DNA of 64,000 nt. Source: Hyaloraphidium curvatum. Lineage: Eukaryota > Monoblepharomycota > Hyaloraphidiomycetes > Hyaloraphidiales > Hyaloraphidiaceae. How positions within the stretch are numbered: position 1 is the first letter of the stretch; every line of letters starts with the position of its first letter. The position numbers were made by a program, and so were the translations under genes. Positions 46,467-58,071 of the stretch are shown piece by piece. The notes beneath the pieces are model-generated. The model did not search any database, had not been told where the DNA came from, and saw nothing but the letters and a program-made list of their open reading frames with translations. The DNA is taken from positions 186,001-250,000 of the forward strand of contig JAIVFI010000036.1 of assembly GCA_025558095.1 (NCBI GenBank), read 5' to 3'.

Positions 46467-48233
46467 ATGGCGGCCGCGGCGGGCGAGATGAGCCGCGTGC
46501 GAACGCATTTTGATGACGAGGGCGTCTCGACGGTGACATCGGAGGACCAGGTCGGGAGGACGGGCTTGGGAGGGGGGACGGAACTCTGACGACCTAGGCA
46601 CCAGATCGCGGTGGAAAACAGCGTGGACCAGCTCTACACCGAGATTCCGCCAGAAGAAAGGTTGGAGGCTCAGCGATACCGACGATCGCGGTCGTTGAAG
46701 CTGCGGACCAGGCTGGAGCTCGTCCGGGACGCGCACGTCCGCTTCCTCATGAAGGGTCTGGGGACTCTGAGCAAAGGATACACCTCCCTGGACGCCAGCA
46801 AACCATGGATTTGCTATTGGATTCTGCACAGCTTGGATATGCTGGGCGCTCTTCCGCCGCGGGACGTGCTGGAGAGGTGCGAAAGACCCTGTCGACATCC
46901 GGACGCGTCGCAGATCGTCTTCCTTCTTCAGAGTGCTGGACACGCTCCTGCTGTGCCAAAATGAGACTGGAGGCTTCGGTGGAGGCTTCGGGCAGATCTC
47001 TCATCTCGCGACGACCTATGCCGCGACCCACGCGATCGCTGTCATCGGGCTTGACCGCGGTTTCGAGTCTATAAAGAGGTTGGCCAATGACTGTTTGCTG
47101 TCCAGGACTCCCGCTTACGGAACCGTAGACCGGAGATGCTGAGTTGGCTTCTGTCGTTGAAGCAGCCAGACGGCAGCTTCATCATGCACGACGGCGGAGA
47201 GGTGGACGTCAGGTGGGGCGGCCTTCGTGCGTGGCACTGCAGATCTCCAACAGTTCCACGACAGAGGCTCGTATTGTGCAATGACCGTGGCGAAGCTTCT
47301 GGGAATCTTGACGCCCGAACTCACACAAGGAGTTTCCGATTTCGTTGTTCAGTTAGTGTGTCGAAGTTGCTCAATTCCGGCGAGCTGACGCCAAGCAGAT
47401 GCCAGACGTTTGAGGGAGGGATCGGCGGGACGCCCTTTGTGGAGGCACACGGCGGGTACACATTCTGTGGCCTGGCCGCGGCAACCTTGCTCGGACAGGC
47501 AGATCTGCTGGACACGCCGGCCCTTTTGGTTGGTGACTGCTGCTTAGTTTGCGGTCGTCAAGCTCAGCGATGAGGGCACCGTAGCGTTGGGCCGCTGCCA
47601 GGCAAATGGACTACGAGGGTGGCTTCCAAGGACGAACCAACAAGCTTGTTGACGGATGCTACTCGCTGTGGCAAGGAGGCGTTTTCCCTCTGTTGCGTGC
47701 CTCGACGGTGTTGAATTCAACAGGTGTGTTCCGCCTTGAAAGGCAAAGCAGTGAGGATCTGACATCACCTTGCACCGAACAGCACCAAACTGGGATTTCA
47801 ATCGAGGTTCGGCCGAGCTTACGTCGCCCAATTCATGTCTCACACGATCAACAGATGCACTGAGTGAGTATGTCCTCGTTAGCGGTCAAAATCGGAAAGG
47901 GGGGCTTCGGGATAAACCGGATAAGTGCGTGCTCTCTTCCGAAAGGAAAGCCACAAACCAACACTTCTACCAGGTCCCCCGACTTCTACCATACTTGCTA
48001 TTGTCTGAGCGGCTTGTCGCTCACGCAGTACGATTACTCCTGGGATCCCGTCAACTTGGAATTCTCTTGCACGCCCAGGGAGGGCCGGACTGATACCCTG
48101 GTGGGCGACGACAGGGCATTTGTGCAAGGATCTTGTTGACCACGACGTTCCGCAGCGTCCAACGCATCCCATTCATAACGTCTGTATCGATCGAATCAGC
48201 AAAATGATGCTACACACTTCGTCAGTCAGATAG
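46467..48233 (+). CDS. RAM1: FNTB/RAM1, protein farnesyltransferase beta subunit
   Basis: Zinc-dependent catalytic subunit that farnesylates CaaX proteins such as Ras and fungal mating factors. Recognised by DASKPWICYWILHSLDML, NETGGFGGGFGQISHLATTY, SLKQPDGSFIMHDGGEVDVR, EAHGGYTFCGLAAATLL, GGFQGRTNKLVDGCYSLWQ and DFYHTCYCLSGLSLTQYDY, which carry the Asp, Cys and His zinc ligands and the polyprenyl-pocket residues. Exon 1 starts MAAAAGEMSRVRTHFDDEG at 46467. At least seven introns interrupt it. The last exon (48156-48233) encodes RPTHPIHNVCIDRI, and its final 12 nt overlap the end of RMD1. Confidence 0.94.
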
Positions 48234-49971
48234 CAGGTCGAATGACATTGTAACTAGCGCAATGACGATCTCCAGGCCGATCAAGATAATGACAATCCAC
48301 TCGAGATATTCCGAGTGGGACGTTTGCGAGTAGTCCTGTCCGCACGAAGCGATTAGGTGGGATCACAACCGCCGCCGGCGACCAATCTACCTTCAGCATT
48401 TCCAGGAGGTCGCTGATGACGCCCACGCGCTGATTCAGCACGTCTACCCGCTGACCAATTTCCAGATATCCGCGAATGGCCTTGTAGAAAGGCTCAAGGG
48501 CAGGTTCACTCCAGAAGATGTCGGGCGTGTCCAGGAAGCCCTCGACCAGGTTGATGTTGATCCGCTGGATGAACAGCTCCCCGATCTTGCGCGTAATGTC
48601 GCTATTCGACATCTGCACCTTCCCCGTGTCGGCCATATTCCGCGGGAGGTGCTTCGTGGACTCGATGGTCTCCTCGACCTGGCCCTCGAAGAGCGCGAGC
48701 TTGACGCTTTGCGCCATGGCGTGAGAGATGCTGGAAGTTCGGTGCGAATAAGCCAAATGGTACACAATGACCCGCGCCACACTCACGTAAGAAGGATCAT
48801 GTAGTTGTTGGGGTTCTTGAGGAGGATGATGTCGTTCCATATCCGAGGCTGGAAAGCCCCCGAGACGAAGTGGAAATCTTCCGTCTCGACGTCGTCGGGG
48901 CCCAGTTTGCCGTCCAAATATGGCTCAATCTCCTTGAGCACCGCCGTCTCCTCAGCTACCATCTTTCGTCAGCGAATGCCAGAGTCGCCGCGACAGCAAC
49001 ACTCACGCAGCGTCAAGCCCCACATCACGACGACGCCGTACTCGAACCTGCCATTCACATCAGCAAAGGCATTGGGAGGATATCGCCAAGAACACCAACA
49101 AGAAGAGGTGGCCGACAGACACAGAAGGAGGGTCAAATCTGAGGTTCTCCTTCTCAAGAGGAGATGGGGAGAAGGGCTCGGGAACGTCGTCGGCTGACGG
49201 TGATCTCGTCATTGCCGAGACATCCGCCGCCTCGTCCAGGAATGTCGACGGATCCGGCGCGCTGCTGACGATAGCGGGCGTGTACGGCTCCTCCGCCTCC
49301 GGCGTCTCGATGACCTGCGGCCGTGCTTTTCGATTCAAGACGTTGGTAATGGGGGTATAAATCACTGGAGGGCGAGAACAACGGTGAGCGCGAACGGACG
49401 GATTCCACACGGCTGGGACAGCGGGCACCTTCGTCGAAACGCTTCGGCGCGCAACCATTCGTCGTCCGCTTAGTGATAAAGTAGTTCAGCACGCCCTCCA
49501 GTTTGATCCCACTGCGATGCGGCTTGTGAGCAAAGGTCGGGCCCTGGGGCCAGACAGGGTCCACGGACCTCGAAACGCAGTAGGCCGTCGACCGGGGTAA
49601 CCGCGCCTTATCCAGGTCCGAGAGCATCTTCTGGGTCTCTGTCCGTGCCGTGGCAAACGATGACGGTGTCCCATCGCTCCGTCCGACCGTTTCGAGGTCG
49701 GCAGCAGACTGCGTCGGGAAGAGCGCGAGCTTCTGGCTCACGCGGGTCGTCCTGGCCACATCGCGGCCGGCAATCGCGCAAAGCACGTCAGATGCCAACG
49801 TTCCGACATATCTGCACCGCCAAAGACCCACCGCTTTGCCGGATACTGCTTCTGGCCCGGGAACGCGGCACGATCGCGCTGCCGATTTGCGGGCGGCGCG
49901 GCGACGACCGGAGAGGTGGGCGCGGGCATCGCGGCCTCCACGTCCGTGCCCGTCCTTATCCGTCGGCTCAT
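48222..49971 (-). CDS. RMD1: RMD1/Sif2 family (DUF155) membrane protein
   Basis: Fungal relatives are RMD1 (required for meiotic nuclear division) and Sad1-interacting factor 2; the human relative RMND1 supports mitochondrial translation. The sequence shows [98 protein letters not shown] and [18 protein letters not shown]-terminal transmembrane helix ([20 protein letters not shown]) follows a last intron near 48350-48405. The ATG at 49971 was chosen as the first in frame. About seven introns were placed by motif continuity. Confidence 0.9.
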
Positions 49972-50093
49972 CGCGTCTAGAGAGACGTTTCACGTCGCCA
50001 GCGGCGCGATTCTCACGCCGATCGGCGCCGCCCTTCGGGGTCTGTTTGCGGTCAAACCTTTGGACCTCGCTGGCCGGCCTTTTTCTGCTCCCA

Positions 50094-51188
50094 ATGGCGG
50101 ACTCGTTCCTGCATCTCCCCCTGGCGGGGAGCCTGACGGCTTCCGTGTCGGTCAACCCGACGACCTTCTTTGCGATCCTGGACCACTATCTCCGGCGGCC
50201 CGATGGCCAGGCCAGGGCGGTGGGCGCGCTCCTGGGCGTGCGGTCCGAGGACGGCTCCGAGGTCGAGATCCGCAACTCCTTCGCTGTGCCGCACAAGGAG
50301 CCGGAGGTGGATATCTTGTCTATTCGGGCGTGTGGCTGCAGGGACCGTGGCTCAATGTGGTGGCACCGCTTCGGCAGGGTCTCATCGACAAGGAGTACTT
50401 TGACGACATGTACACGCTCCAGCGGCGGGTGAACGCCAAGGAGACTCCCATTGGCTGGTATGGGTCCGCGATGTGCCGTGCCCGCCGGGAGTTTTTAACG
50501 CGTCGCGCAGGTACGCCACCGGTGCCGACATTGACGACACCGTCGTGCGGCTGCACGACCTCTTTGCCGCCGAAACGGCACCCCACCCTCCCATCCTCCT
50601 CCTCGTCGATACCTCCTTCTCCAACGACAACCTCAGCATCAAGGCGTTCGTGCGGACGCACCTCGGCGTGCCGCCGGAGGAGCGGGGGAGCATCTTCACG
50701 CAAATCCCCTGCGATTCCAAGTTCTTTGACGCGGAGCGGACAGGACGTGGGTCCCCTACGTCGATGGTGCGCAGAAATGGCGCTGATGTGGTTGCTTGTC
50801 CGCAGTGGACATCATCGCCATGGCCAAGGACTCGGCCGAAGGAGCCGGCCTCCTGTCGGACATTGAGAACCTGGAGCGTTCCGTGCTGCGGTTGATGGAG
50901 ATGCTGGACAAGGTGTTGGACTACGTCAACCGGGTGGTGGTACGTTGGCGAAAGGCCTAGTATCCGCGAAACATCTGACACCCTTCGCAGGCTGGGTCGG
51001 AGCCCGTGAACAACACGATTGGGCGCTTCCTGATGGACACCGTTTCGTCGATACCCAAAATGAACGGGGCGGACTTTGAAAAGGCCTTCAACGGCCACCT
51101 GCAGGACATTCTGATGGTCGTGTACCTGGCGAACCTCACGCGCACGCAGCTGTCGATTGCGGAGCGGCTGAACGGGCTCGAGCTGTAG
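50094..51188 (+). CDS. EIF3F: eIF3 subunit f (MPN-domain translation initiation factor)
   Basis: Non-catalytic MPN subunit of the eIF3 scaffold on the 40S ribosome. Conserved peptides include [90 protein letters not shown] and [20 protein letters not shown]. The JAMM metal ligands of active deubiquitinases are not present, as usual for eIF3f. Four introns lie near 50308-50380, 50466-50512, 50745-50806 and 50940-50990. Divergent from RMD1 with 122 bp between the starts. Confidence 0.93.
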
Positions 51189-51276
51189 CTAATGAGACTG
51201 TATAGATTCTGCATGTATCGACAGAGAGCAGCGCTTGTTCCATGCCGAAGGGTATAGACCGAGCCCGTGCCGTAGA

Positions 51277-52009
51277 TCACTTCTTCCCAAGGTTCCGGTT
51301 CTGGATGCGATCCCGCTTCCGCAGCTTCCGTAGCTTGTGTTTCCTGGAACGACGTCAGCGAGCGCGGAGAGCGGCGCCCGGAAGGACCCACTTGATCTTC
51401 TGATGCCGGATCTTCTTGATGTTGGCCCACAGCCGCGCGGCCTGGATCACCTCCCGCGCAAGCCTCAGCTCCTCCTCTTCCGCAGCCTGCGCCTCCTCCG
51501 CGACCACCTGCTCCTCCGCCGCAGCCGCTTCCGGGACAGTCCTCTCCTCGCCGCCCCGCAGGGTCATCCTCTGCCAATTGGACGCGTCCTCCGGCGGCGG
51601 CGCCGGCGTGCGGAACGGCACGAAGCCGCCGAACATGGACGCCAGCTGGTCCATGTAGATGTCTGGCGGGGCGCCCGTCAGCGTGGGCGGCGGCGGTGCC
51701 GGGCGGCCCACCTCTGTTCGGCTGCGGCTTCTGTGGCGCGGGCTGCGACGCGGCGGCGTGGCGGTGCGCGGCGGCCAGCGACTGCTCGCTCAGCGGCGCG
51801 TGCTGCACGAAGAACGAGTCGAGCGCGATCTTCGACGGCAGCGCGACGGCCGGCGGCCGCGGGGTGCGCGCCGGCGGGGCCGCCCGCGGCGCGGTCGACG
51901 ACAGCCCGAACGCGCGCATCGCCGCCGCGGGCCGCGCCGCGCCGGCGCCGCAACCGGTGCGCGCAAAGAGCGGCCGCAGCGGCAGCCGCGCGAGGTGATT
52001 ACGGGACAT
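51277..52009 (-). CDS. mS38/COX24-like mitochondrial small-subunit ribosomal protein
   Basis: The N-terminus is a basic, Ala/Arg/Ser-rich presequence (MSRNHLARLPLRPLFART). A low-complexity region follows, and after an intron near 51662-51710 comes DIYMDQLASMFGGFVPF. The C-terminus is diagnostic once a last intron (donor GTGGGT, about 51348-51395) is removed: IKKIRHQKIKKHKLRKLRKR then DRIQNRNLGKK, the highly basic DUF1713 tail of mS38 (AURKAIP1/COX24/Qri5). mS38 binds 15S/12S rRNA near the mRNA channel. The middle is longer than in most relatives. Confidence 0.75.
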
Positions 52010-52305
52010 CGGGGGTGGATGGGGTCACGGGGGCAGCCGCGCCTCCTCCGCGCGGAATCCATCAGTCGAAATCACCTGCAATTCTAGACGCTCCTCCCCG
52101 GGCCAGATTCCACCTCGGCCTCGGATCTCGGGCGGGTTCGGATAGACGTACGTGTCACGGCCATCCTGCGGGCCGGCAAGTCGCGGGAGAGAGGCGCCGT
52201 TGGCCAGGGCCAGGGGTCTCACAACAGCTACCTCCCGCCCACCCCCGGCTACACCCGGCCGTTGGCGACCACCGCAACTTCCATCGGGCCGACAGAGCCT
52301 CCAAC

Positions 52306-53812
52306 ATGGGCTTGTGTATGAGCGCCGAGGATGCGGAGAACAAGAAGCGGAACGACGAGATTGATCTGCAGCTGAAGAAGGAGAAGGCGGACCTGAAGAA
52401 CGAGATCAAGATGCTGCTGCTGGGGGCCGGCGAATCCGGTGAGAGGAGTCTTGCAACAACGCTCGTTCTCTGCTTACGGAGGTTGGTCGGCTGCCGACAG
52501 GGAAGTCCACCATTCTGAAGCGTGGGTCGCTGTTGCTCCGCCTCGCTTGGCGACGCTTAACCCGCACGTTCACCAGAGATGCAGCTCATCCACGGGAGCG
52601 GGTATACGACGGAGGAGAGAGAGGCTTTCAAGGAGATCATCTTCTCCAACACCGTGCAGTCCATGCGGGTGATCATGGACGCGATGGAGACGCTCCAAAT
52701 CGAGCTCGAGAAGCCCGAGAACGCAAAGCACCGGGACGTCATCCTCAGCCTGCCGAACCAGATCGAGGCCGACACGTTCCCGGCCGATGCGGCGGCGGCC
52801 GTGAAGGCGCTCTGGGCCGACGCGGGGGTCAAGGCCTGCGTTGCACGGTCGCGGGAGTACCAGCTCAACGACTCGGCGCGATAGTGGGTGGGCTTGCACT
52901 CACTGCATGCCACTTCTCTCAAGCTTGCTCTGCACAGCTACTTCGATGCCATCGATCGGATATCGGCGCCCGACTACCTCCCGACTGACCAGGACGTGCT
53001 CCGGTCTCGCGTCAAGACCACGGGCATCACGGAAACAACCTTCCACATCGGCGAGCTCACCTACCGGTTCGTTACAGCGGTAACCGGTCGCCGGTCTCTC
53101 GCTCAAATGGCCCATGGATGCCAGGATGTTCGACGTCGGCGGCCAGCGGTCCGAGCGCAAGAAGTGGATCCACTGCTTCGAAAACGTGACCTCGATCGTC
53201 TTCCTGGTCGCCATCAGCGAGTACGACCAGGTGCTGGTGGAGGACGAGAACGTCGTTAGTTCGCGCCGAGCCCTGTCCGGACGGCGATCGTTTGCTGACG
53301 AGGATCCGGATCAGAACCGCATGCAGGAAGCCTTGACCCTCTTCGACTCGATCTGCAACTCGCGATGGTTCACAAAGACCTCAATCATCCTCTTCCTCAA
53401 CAAGGTCGACCTGTTCAAGGAGAAGCTCAGCAAATCCCCCCTGCAAAAGTACTTCCCTGATTACACCGGTCGGTTCCCTCTTGGCGCTGTCTTCGTTGTT
53501 TGACACTCACTTGGGCAGGCGGCGATGACTACGAGGCGGCCTGCGAGTACTTCCAAAGGCGTTTCGTCAGTCTGAACCAGAACGAGGAGAAGCAAATATG
53601 TGGGCTTCCCGTTTCCGAGGCGCGCATGCTCCGCTGACATCCCACGCTCCAGACACTCACTTCACGTGCGCAACGGACACGACGCAAATCAAGTTCGTCA
53701 TGTCTGCGGTAGGTTGACGTCTATCGCGGGGCCCCGGAAAGATCTCACCTGCCGCTTCCAGGTGAACGACATCCTCATCCAGGGCAACCTCCGAGATACC
53801 GGACTCATCTAG
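52306..53812 (+). CDS. Heterotrimeric G-protein alpha subunit
   Basis: GTP-binding switch coupling seven-helix receptors to effectors. MGLCMS gives an N-myristoyl Gly2 and a palmitoylatable Cys4. The P loop GAGESGKST is split by an intron after GAGESG (near 52440-52500). The arginine finger is in [11 protein letters not shown], switch II is [19 protein letters not shown], the base-specificity motif is LNKVDLF, and TCATDT with [14 protein letters not shown] closes the fold. The C-terminal receptor-contact residues are GNLRDTGLI, with Thr where Gi-class subunits have the pertussis-toxin Cys. About seven introns are present. The exact fungal Gpa group is not assigned. Confidence 0.96.
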
Positions 53813-53901
53813 ATACACATGGCGATTGGAATACCTCGGGGCGATGCCGTCTAGACCGAGATTTTGTACAGTTGACGACCAAGAGATATCGTTTTGGCGG
53901 T

Positions 53902-55361
53902 CTAGTCGTCGGCCTCCGGGTCGGCATCGTCGTCGCCCTCCACCTCGGCGTTCTCCCGCTCGACCTTGGCCATGAGCTGAGCGAGCTCTTGCTCGTCGGT
54001 TTCGCTGACTGCCTTGGGCTGGAAAAGGGTTTAATCAACACACGATCTGTCGAGGTTAACGAGCAGGACGAACCTTCATCTTCACGTTCAAAATGCCCTG
54101 GCTCTTGGTAATGACCGCCTCGATTTGAGACAGGGCCTTTTCCATGACCTCCAGGCCGATCGTTTTGTCCACGCAGTGCGTCGTCATGACGTAAAGTGGC
54201 GGGGCGATGAGCTTGATCTGCCGTCAAAAAGCTTTCAGAAAACGCCCGAAACGGATCCTGCTCGGGCGCAAGCACCTTGATTGGTGCGTCCTCCGTCGAA
54301 GCCTCCTCCCCAGCCGTCAATGCTGCCTTGACGGCATCGATACCCTCGTACGCGAAGCACGTAACTTCAATGTCTAGAAGCGACTGTGTCAACGTCTGCA
54401 GTGCCCGTTAACCTTGAAAGGCAGCTCACCAGAGCGAAACTTGATCGGTTGCGGCGTAAGCCTGCGCCGGATGTTGGCAAAGAGCTCTTTCTTGATCTCG
54501 TCCGTCATCTCAATCCCCTCAAACACCTTGTCCGGCTCACTGCGACCCGAAGATGCCGTCAGACAGCAGCACCATTCAAAACAAAGTTCAAAGCCCACGT
54601 GATGGCAAGTTTGAAAGCGTCATAAGCGTGGCCGTACTTTTCGTACAGCGGCCATCCGACACTCTTGTAGAGATCCTCGAGCGGCATGTCAAGCCGTTCG
54701 GCCACGTGCCCCAAGATAGAGTGGACCTGAATGACACCAATCAATCACGGCCTGCGATCCCGTACGGCCCAGGAGTGCCCACCGCCTTGGACTTGTTGAA
54801 CTTTTCCTCGCACTTCACAATCTCCTCAGGCGACACCCTCCGCTTCGAAAGATCAATATAGCCTGAGGGAAAACGCGTTACTCATGCCGTTGAATGAGCC
54901 CGGCGAGGAACATGCCCACCTTTGTCCTTGTCCACCCTCATCACCACCACGACCTCGTTCCGCCCTATCCGAATCAGCTTCTGCACCGACCGGATACGTC
55001 TCCGCGAAAGCTCGCTGAGCAGAATCATGCCCTCGATGTTGTTGTACTCCAGCAGGTGAACGTAGGCGCCCATCTCCTTAATCGCCCGCACGTTCACCAT
55101 GACCAGCTCGTCGATGTCCGGGAACTGCTTCTCGTACTGCAGCGGCAATCCCAGTTACTGACCGGCCCTCCGATCCCGCCATTCATGCCGATTCGCACCA
55201 TTCGGCACTGGAATTTTGACCGGTCGATGCCCTGGGCTGCGAGCTCCAGCTCGGCGCGGAGCGCGGCCTCGTGCTCGTCCTCCTCGGGCTCAGCCTCCCC
55301 GTTGGCCTTCACATGGAAATCCTCCTGCTCATCTCCGCTCGACTCATCATCGTACGGATCC
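53902..55361 (-). CDS. SUI2: eIF2 alpha subunit (SUI2)
   Basis: Regulatory subunit of the eIF2-GTP-initiator tRNA complex. After intron 55137-55198 the S1 domain reads [16 protein letters not shown] and [18 protein letters not shown], with the Ser51 phosphorylation loop ELSRRRIRS intact. Helical and alpha-beta domains follow ([57 protein letters not shown]) and the acidic end [13 protein letters not shown]. The ATG at 55361 adds about 45 acidic residues ([20 protein letters not shown]) before the usual start near SKFQCRM. No closer ATG is in frame. Several introns at 54020-54880. Confidence 0.95.
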
Positions 55362-55487
55362 ATTTTGCGGTCGAGCGGCGGCCCCGCACGTCTGGGGCGC
55401 GCTGGAGACGACACGGGGAGTTTGCTTTTCGGCGGCGTCTCGGCGCGCGGCGCGGGCGTCGCTCATGCTTCGAGTACAACAACCGCT

Positions 55488-56910
55488 TTAGGTCCCCAAT
55501 CTCGTACACTCCAGCTCTTCCTTGAGCTTTCTCTCCTCCTGCAGCTCGTTTTCGAGCGCAGCCAACAGATTTCGGTGGTAGGTTGCCCTCCTCGTCGCCA
55601 CCGCCTTCTCGATCGCCTGCCGCCGATCTGCTTCCGCCTCGGCTTCTTTCTCCCTCCGAGATCGTTCTTCCTCTGCCTTTTTCTCGACCTCCGCGAGTCG
55701 GTCCATCAGGGCGGCGTGCGTGTCCTACACAGGACCCTGTGTCGGTATGTGTGTGATGGGAAGCGACGATCTGTCCGCTCACGTTTAGCTTCGTTAACCG
55801 TCTCTTGCTGGCCTGCAGGTTCCCGTTTGCCTCCTCGATGCGCTTCTTTAAGACGACATGGTTGTGCTCGATCATCTCGGCGCCGAGAAGGTACTCCAAC
55901 TTTGCCTGACGGAAGCTTCGTCAAGGTCAGGCACACTACTGGAGCGGATAGTCTCACATCCAGCAGATCAGACTCCATTTCGTGGAGCCTACTGTTGAGC
56001 TTGTCCTGCATGCCCTTGAAGTCCACTTCGCTCTTTTGTTCCAATGCGCGAAGCTCGTCTGCGGCCTTCGTCAACCGATCAAGCCTGTCCTGCAGCATTT
56101 GCCTGAAGAAACAGGTCATTAGGGGCTGGTGAGGATGCGTCATTGGTGGATACTGACTCCTGCTCGTCCTGATGGGCCCGAAGGAGTCGCTCGAACTTGT
56201 CCGCGGCGTCTTTCCCGATCCCATCAAGCTTCGCCTGGAATACTTCCAGCATTTTGTCCAAAGTGGTGATATAGAACTCTCGCAAACATCCCTCAGCAGC
56301 CTGCGCACGACTCAAGTATGCGTCTGGAAGAATATGAGCCTTGCAAGCACAAGCTGGGATAAATGCCCCTCACCAATGTCTCTCTGCTGATCTAGGATCT
56401 CCTTCTCATGCTACTTCAAGCTGCTTTAGCAGCTTCGCACTACTACCCGCAGCCCATTGCGTACCTCCTCGTCCTGAGCCAGCAGGTCGGCCTTCAGATC
56501 CAGCACGAATGCGTTCCGCTCCGCCACAGCGTCCTCGGAAAGCTTTGTCGCCTGTGCCAGAATCTAATGCATCCGCCAGAGCAGTGAGGAGGCCGTCTGA
56601 TTCCGTGACACGGAAGAAGGCGGACCTCTTGAAGCTTCACCTCGTCGTCGAGGTCCTGCCACCCGGCAACACTGTCCTCGATGCTTGTCGCCCATTCTGA
56701 CCCCGTCTTGGCACTAAAGATAGCCTGGGCCCGGCGGTTGGCCCTTCTCCGCGCAGCAGTGGCCCTGCAGCACTCCCGCTCCAGGGCCGCCGGGAGCACG
56801 TCGTCGGCAGGCGGGGGACAGCCCACGGCCAGGAGTTCGAGTCCAAACTCGTCCCCTGCAAATGAATCTTCCATCTCTTTCCGGCGGGAAACCGCTGCAG
56901 CCTCGGCCAT
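55488..56910 (-). CDS. Coiled-coil protein, probably DRC1-like (axonemal nexin-dynein regulatory complex)
   Basis: Almost entirely predicted coiled coil. Several segments follow the order of dynein regulatory complex protein 1: GSEWATSIEDSVAGWQDLDD, AERNAFVLDLKADLLAQDEE, LREFYITTLDKMLEVFQAKL, then NHVVLKKRIEEANGNLQASK and RRLTKLND, comparable to the VLKKRDEEN...KSQQKRKINRLQD core of DRC1. The C-terminal DRC1 region is missing: the frame stops at 55488. Exon joins near 56440 are not clean (a few extra bases disrupt the frame), so the gene may be decaying or mis-assembled there. A further in-frame ATG exists at 57000. If correct, the organism has a motile flagellum. Confidence 0.5.
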
Positions 56911-57071
56911 AGTCGCGCCGGAATTGCAGCGACGCCAGGGGTTTCGCGGGCGCGGTAAGCAATCAGCGAACCGGTCGAACGCGCCCGCGCTTCGCGGCAT
57001 CTCGAGCCGTCGTTCAACGCGTTTAGCGCGTACATCTCGCTCTTGAATGGTCTATCGGCCGCGATAGCGCG

Positions 57072-57871
57072 ATGGCCTCTCCGCTGCTGCCGCCGCAGCC
57101 CAAGAACGTGGTCCACGAACTCGGAGCGATCAAGAAGCAGCTTGAGCTGCTTCAGGTCCGTCATCGGGCCGGTGCCGCCAGCAGGAAGGATTCTGAATCA
57201 TTGGGAACAGGAATCGCTCGCCGCTTTGTACAACGTGCCCGCACAGGCGAACTGGTGGGTTGGTCCGCTCTCCAGCTTCCCCAAGTGTCTGACGCTAGGC
57301 AGGCCGGAGGTTCTCTCGCGCTTCCAAATCCTCAACATTCGCTACGGCCAGGTCCTCGATGAGATCTCGAGGAGCTCCGTCGCGAATTATGTGGCGTTCC
57401 CCTTTGGCTTGCCGGAGGACCCGGAGTTCAGTGAGTCCGACCTGGGAAGAGGCGTTGGACGTCGTTGACTCCGGGCAGTTCCTCGAGTCCTGCTGCGGAC
57501 GAAGCTGATTCCGGAAATCGAGGCGGAACAGCAGAAGATATGGGAGAAAGCCAAGAAGGATCTCGACGAGAGCGGGGCAGACGTCAAGGTGAAGCGTGAC
57601 CTTGCGGATCATTCTATGTCCGATCTCACCTTTTATCTAGGAGCTCGTGCGGCGCCACGACGAAGTCGCAAAGGCGGCGGCGTCTTTCGTTCGGAAGTAC
57701 ACGCGCTACGACGACGCGGGCGAGGACTACAGGCAGGAGCTGACGGGACGCACCACGCCGCCTCCGGCGCTGGCAAAGATGAGGAAGCTCGACCCACACG
57801 TGGCCAAGAAGGATCTGGAGGCGATTTTGCGGTTCCAATCCCAGAACGTCTTTGGACCCCCGAGAAGATAA
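57072..57871 (+). CDS. Unrecognised helical protein
   Basis: I do not recognise this family. Spliced across introns near 57156-57195, 57432-57480 and 57590-57640, it encodes a protein of about 200 residues: MASPLLPPQPKNVVHELGAI, NHWEQESLAALYNVPAQANW, WWVGPLSSFPKCLTL, LNIRYGQVLDEISRSSVANY, IPEIEAEQQKIWEKAKKDLD and a basic C-terminus ending SQNVFGPPRR. There are no membrane helices or signal peptide. Divergent from the DRC1-like gene with about 160 bp between the start codons, which hints at (but does not show) a shared role. Confidence 0.55.
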
Positions 57872-58071
57872 AGCGGGGAGGGCTGGACATCTTGGCGATC
57901 GTGCGTCGGCCGACAATCCTTGAATGAGATACCAACAACGAATCTGTACATATCAATACCTCAGAAACCCAGCTGCAGCTCCGGCTCCCCGCTATTTCTC
58001 CCAAACCAGAACAGCATCGACCTAACGAAGTCATACCATTAACGCTCGTCCGTCGCCACTCCTCGCCTTAC

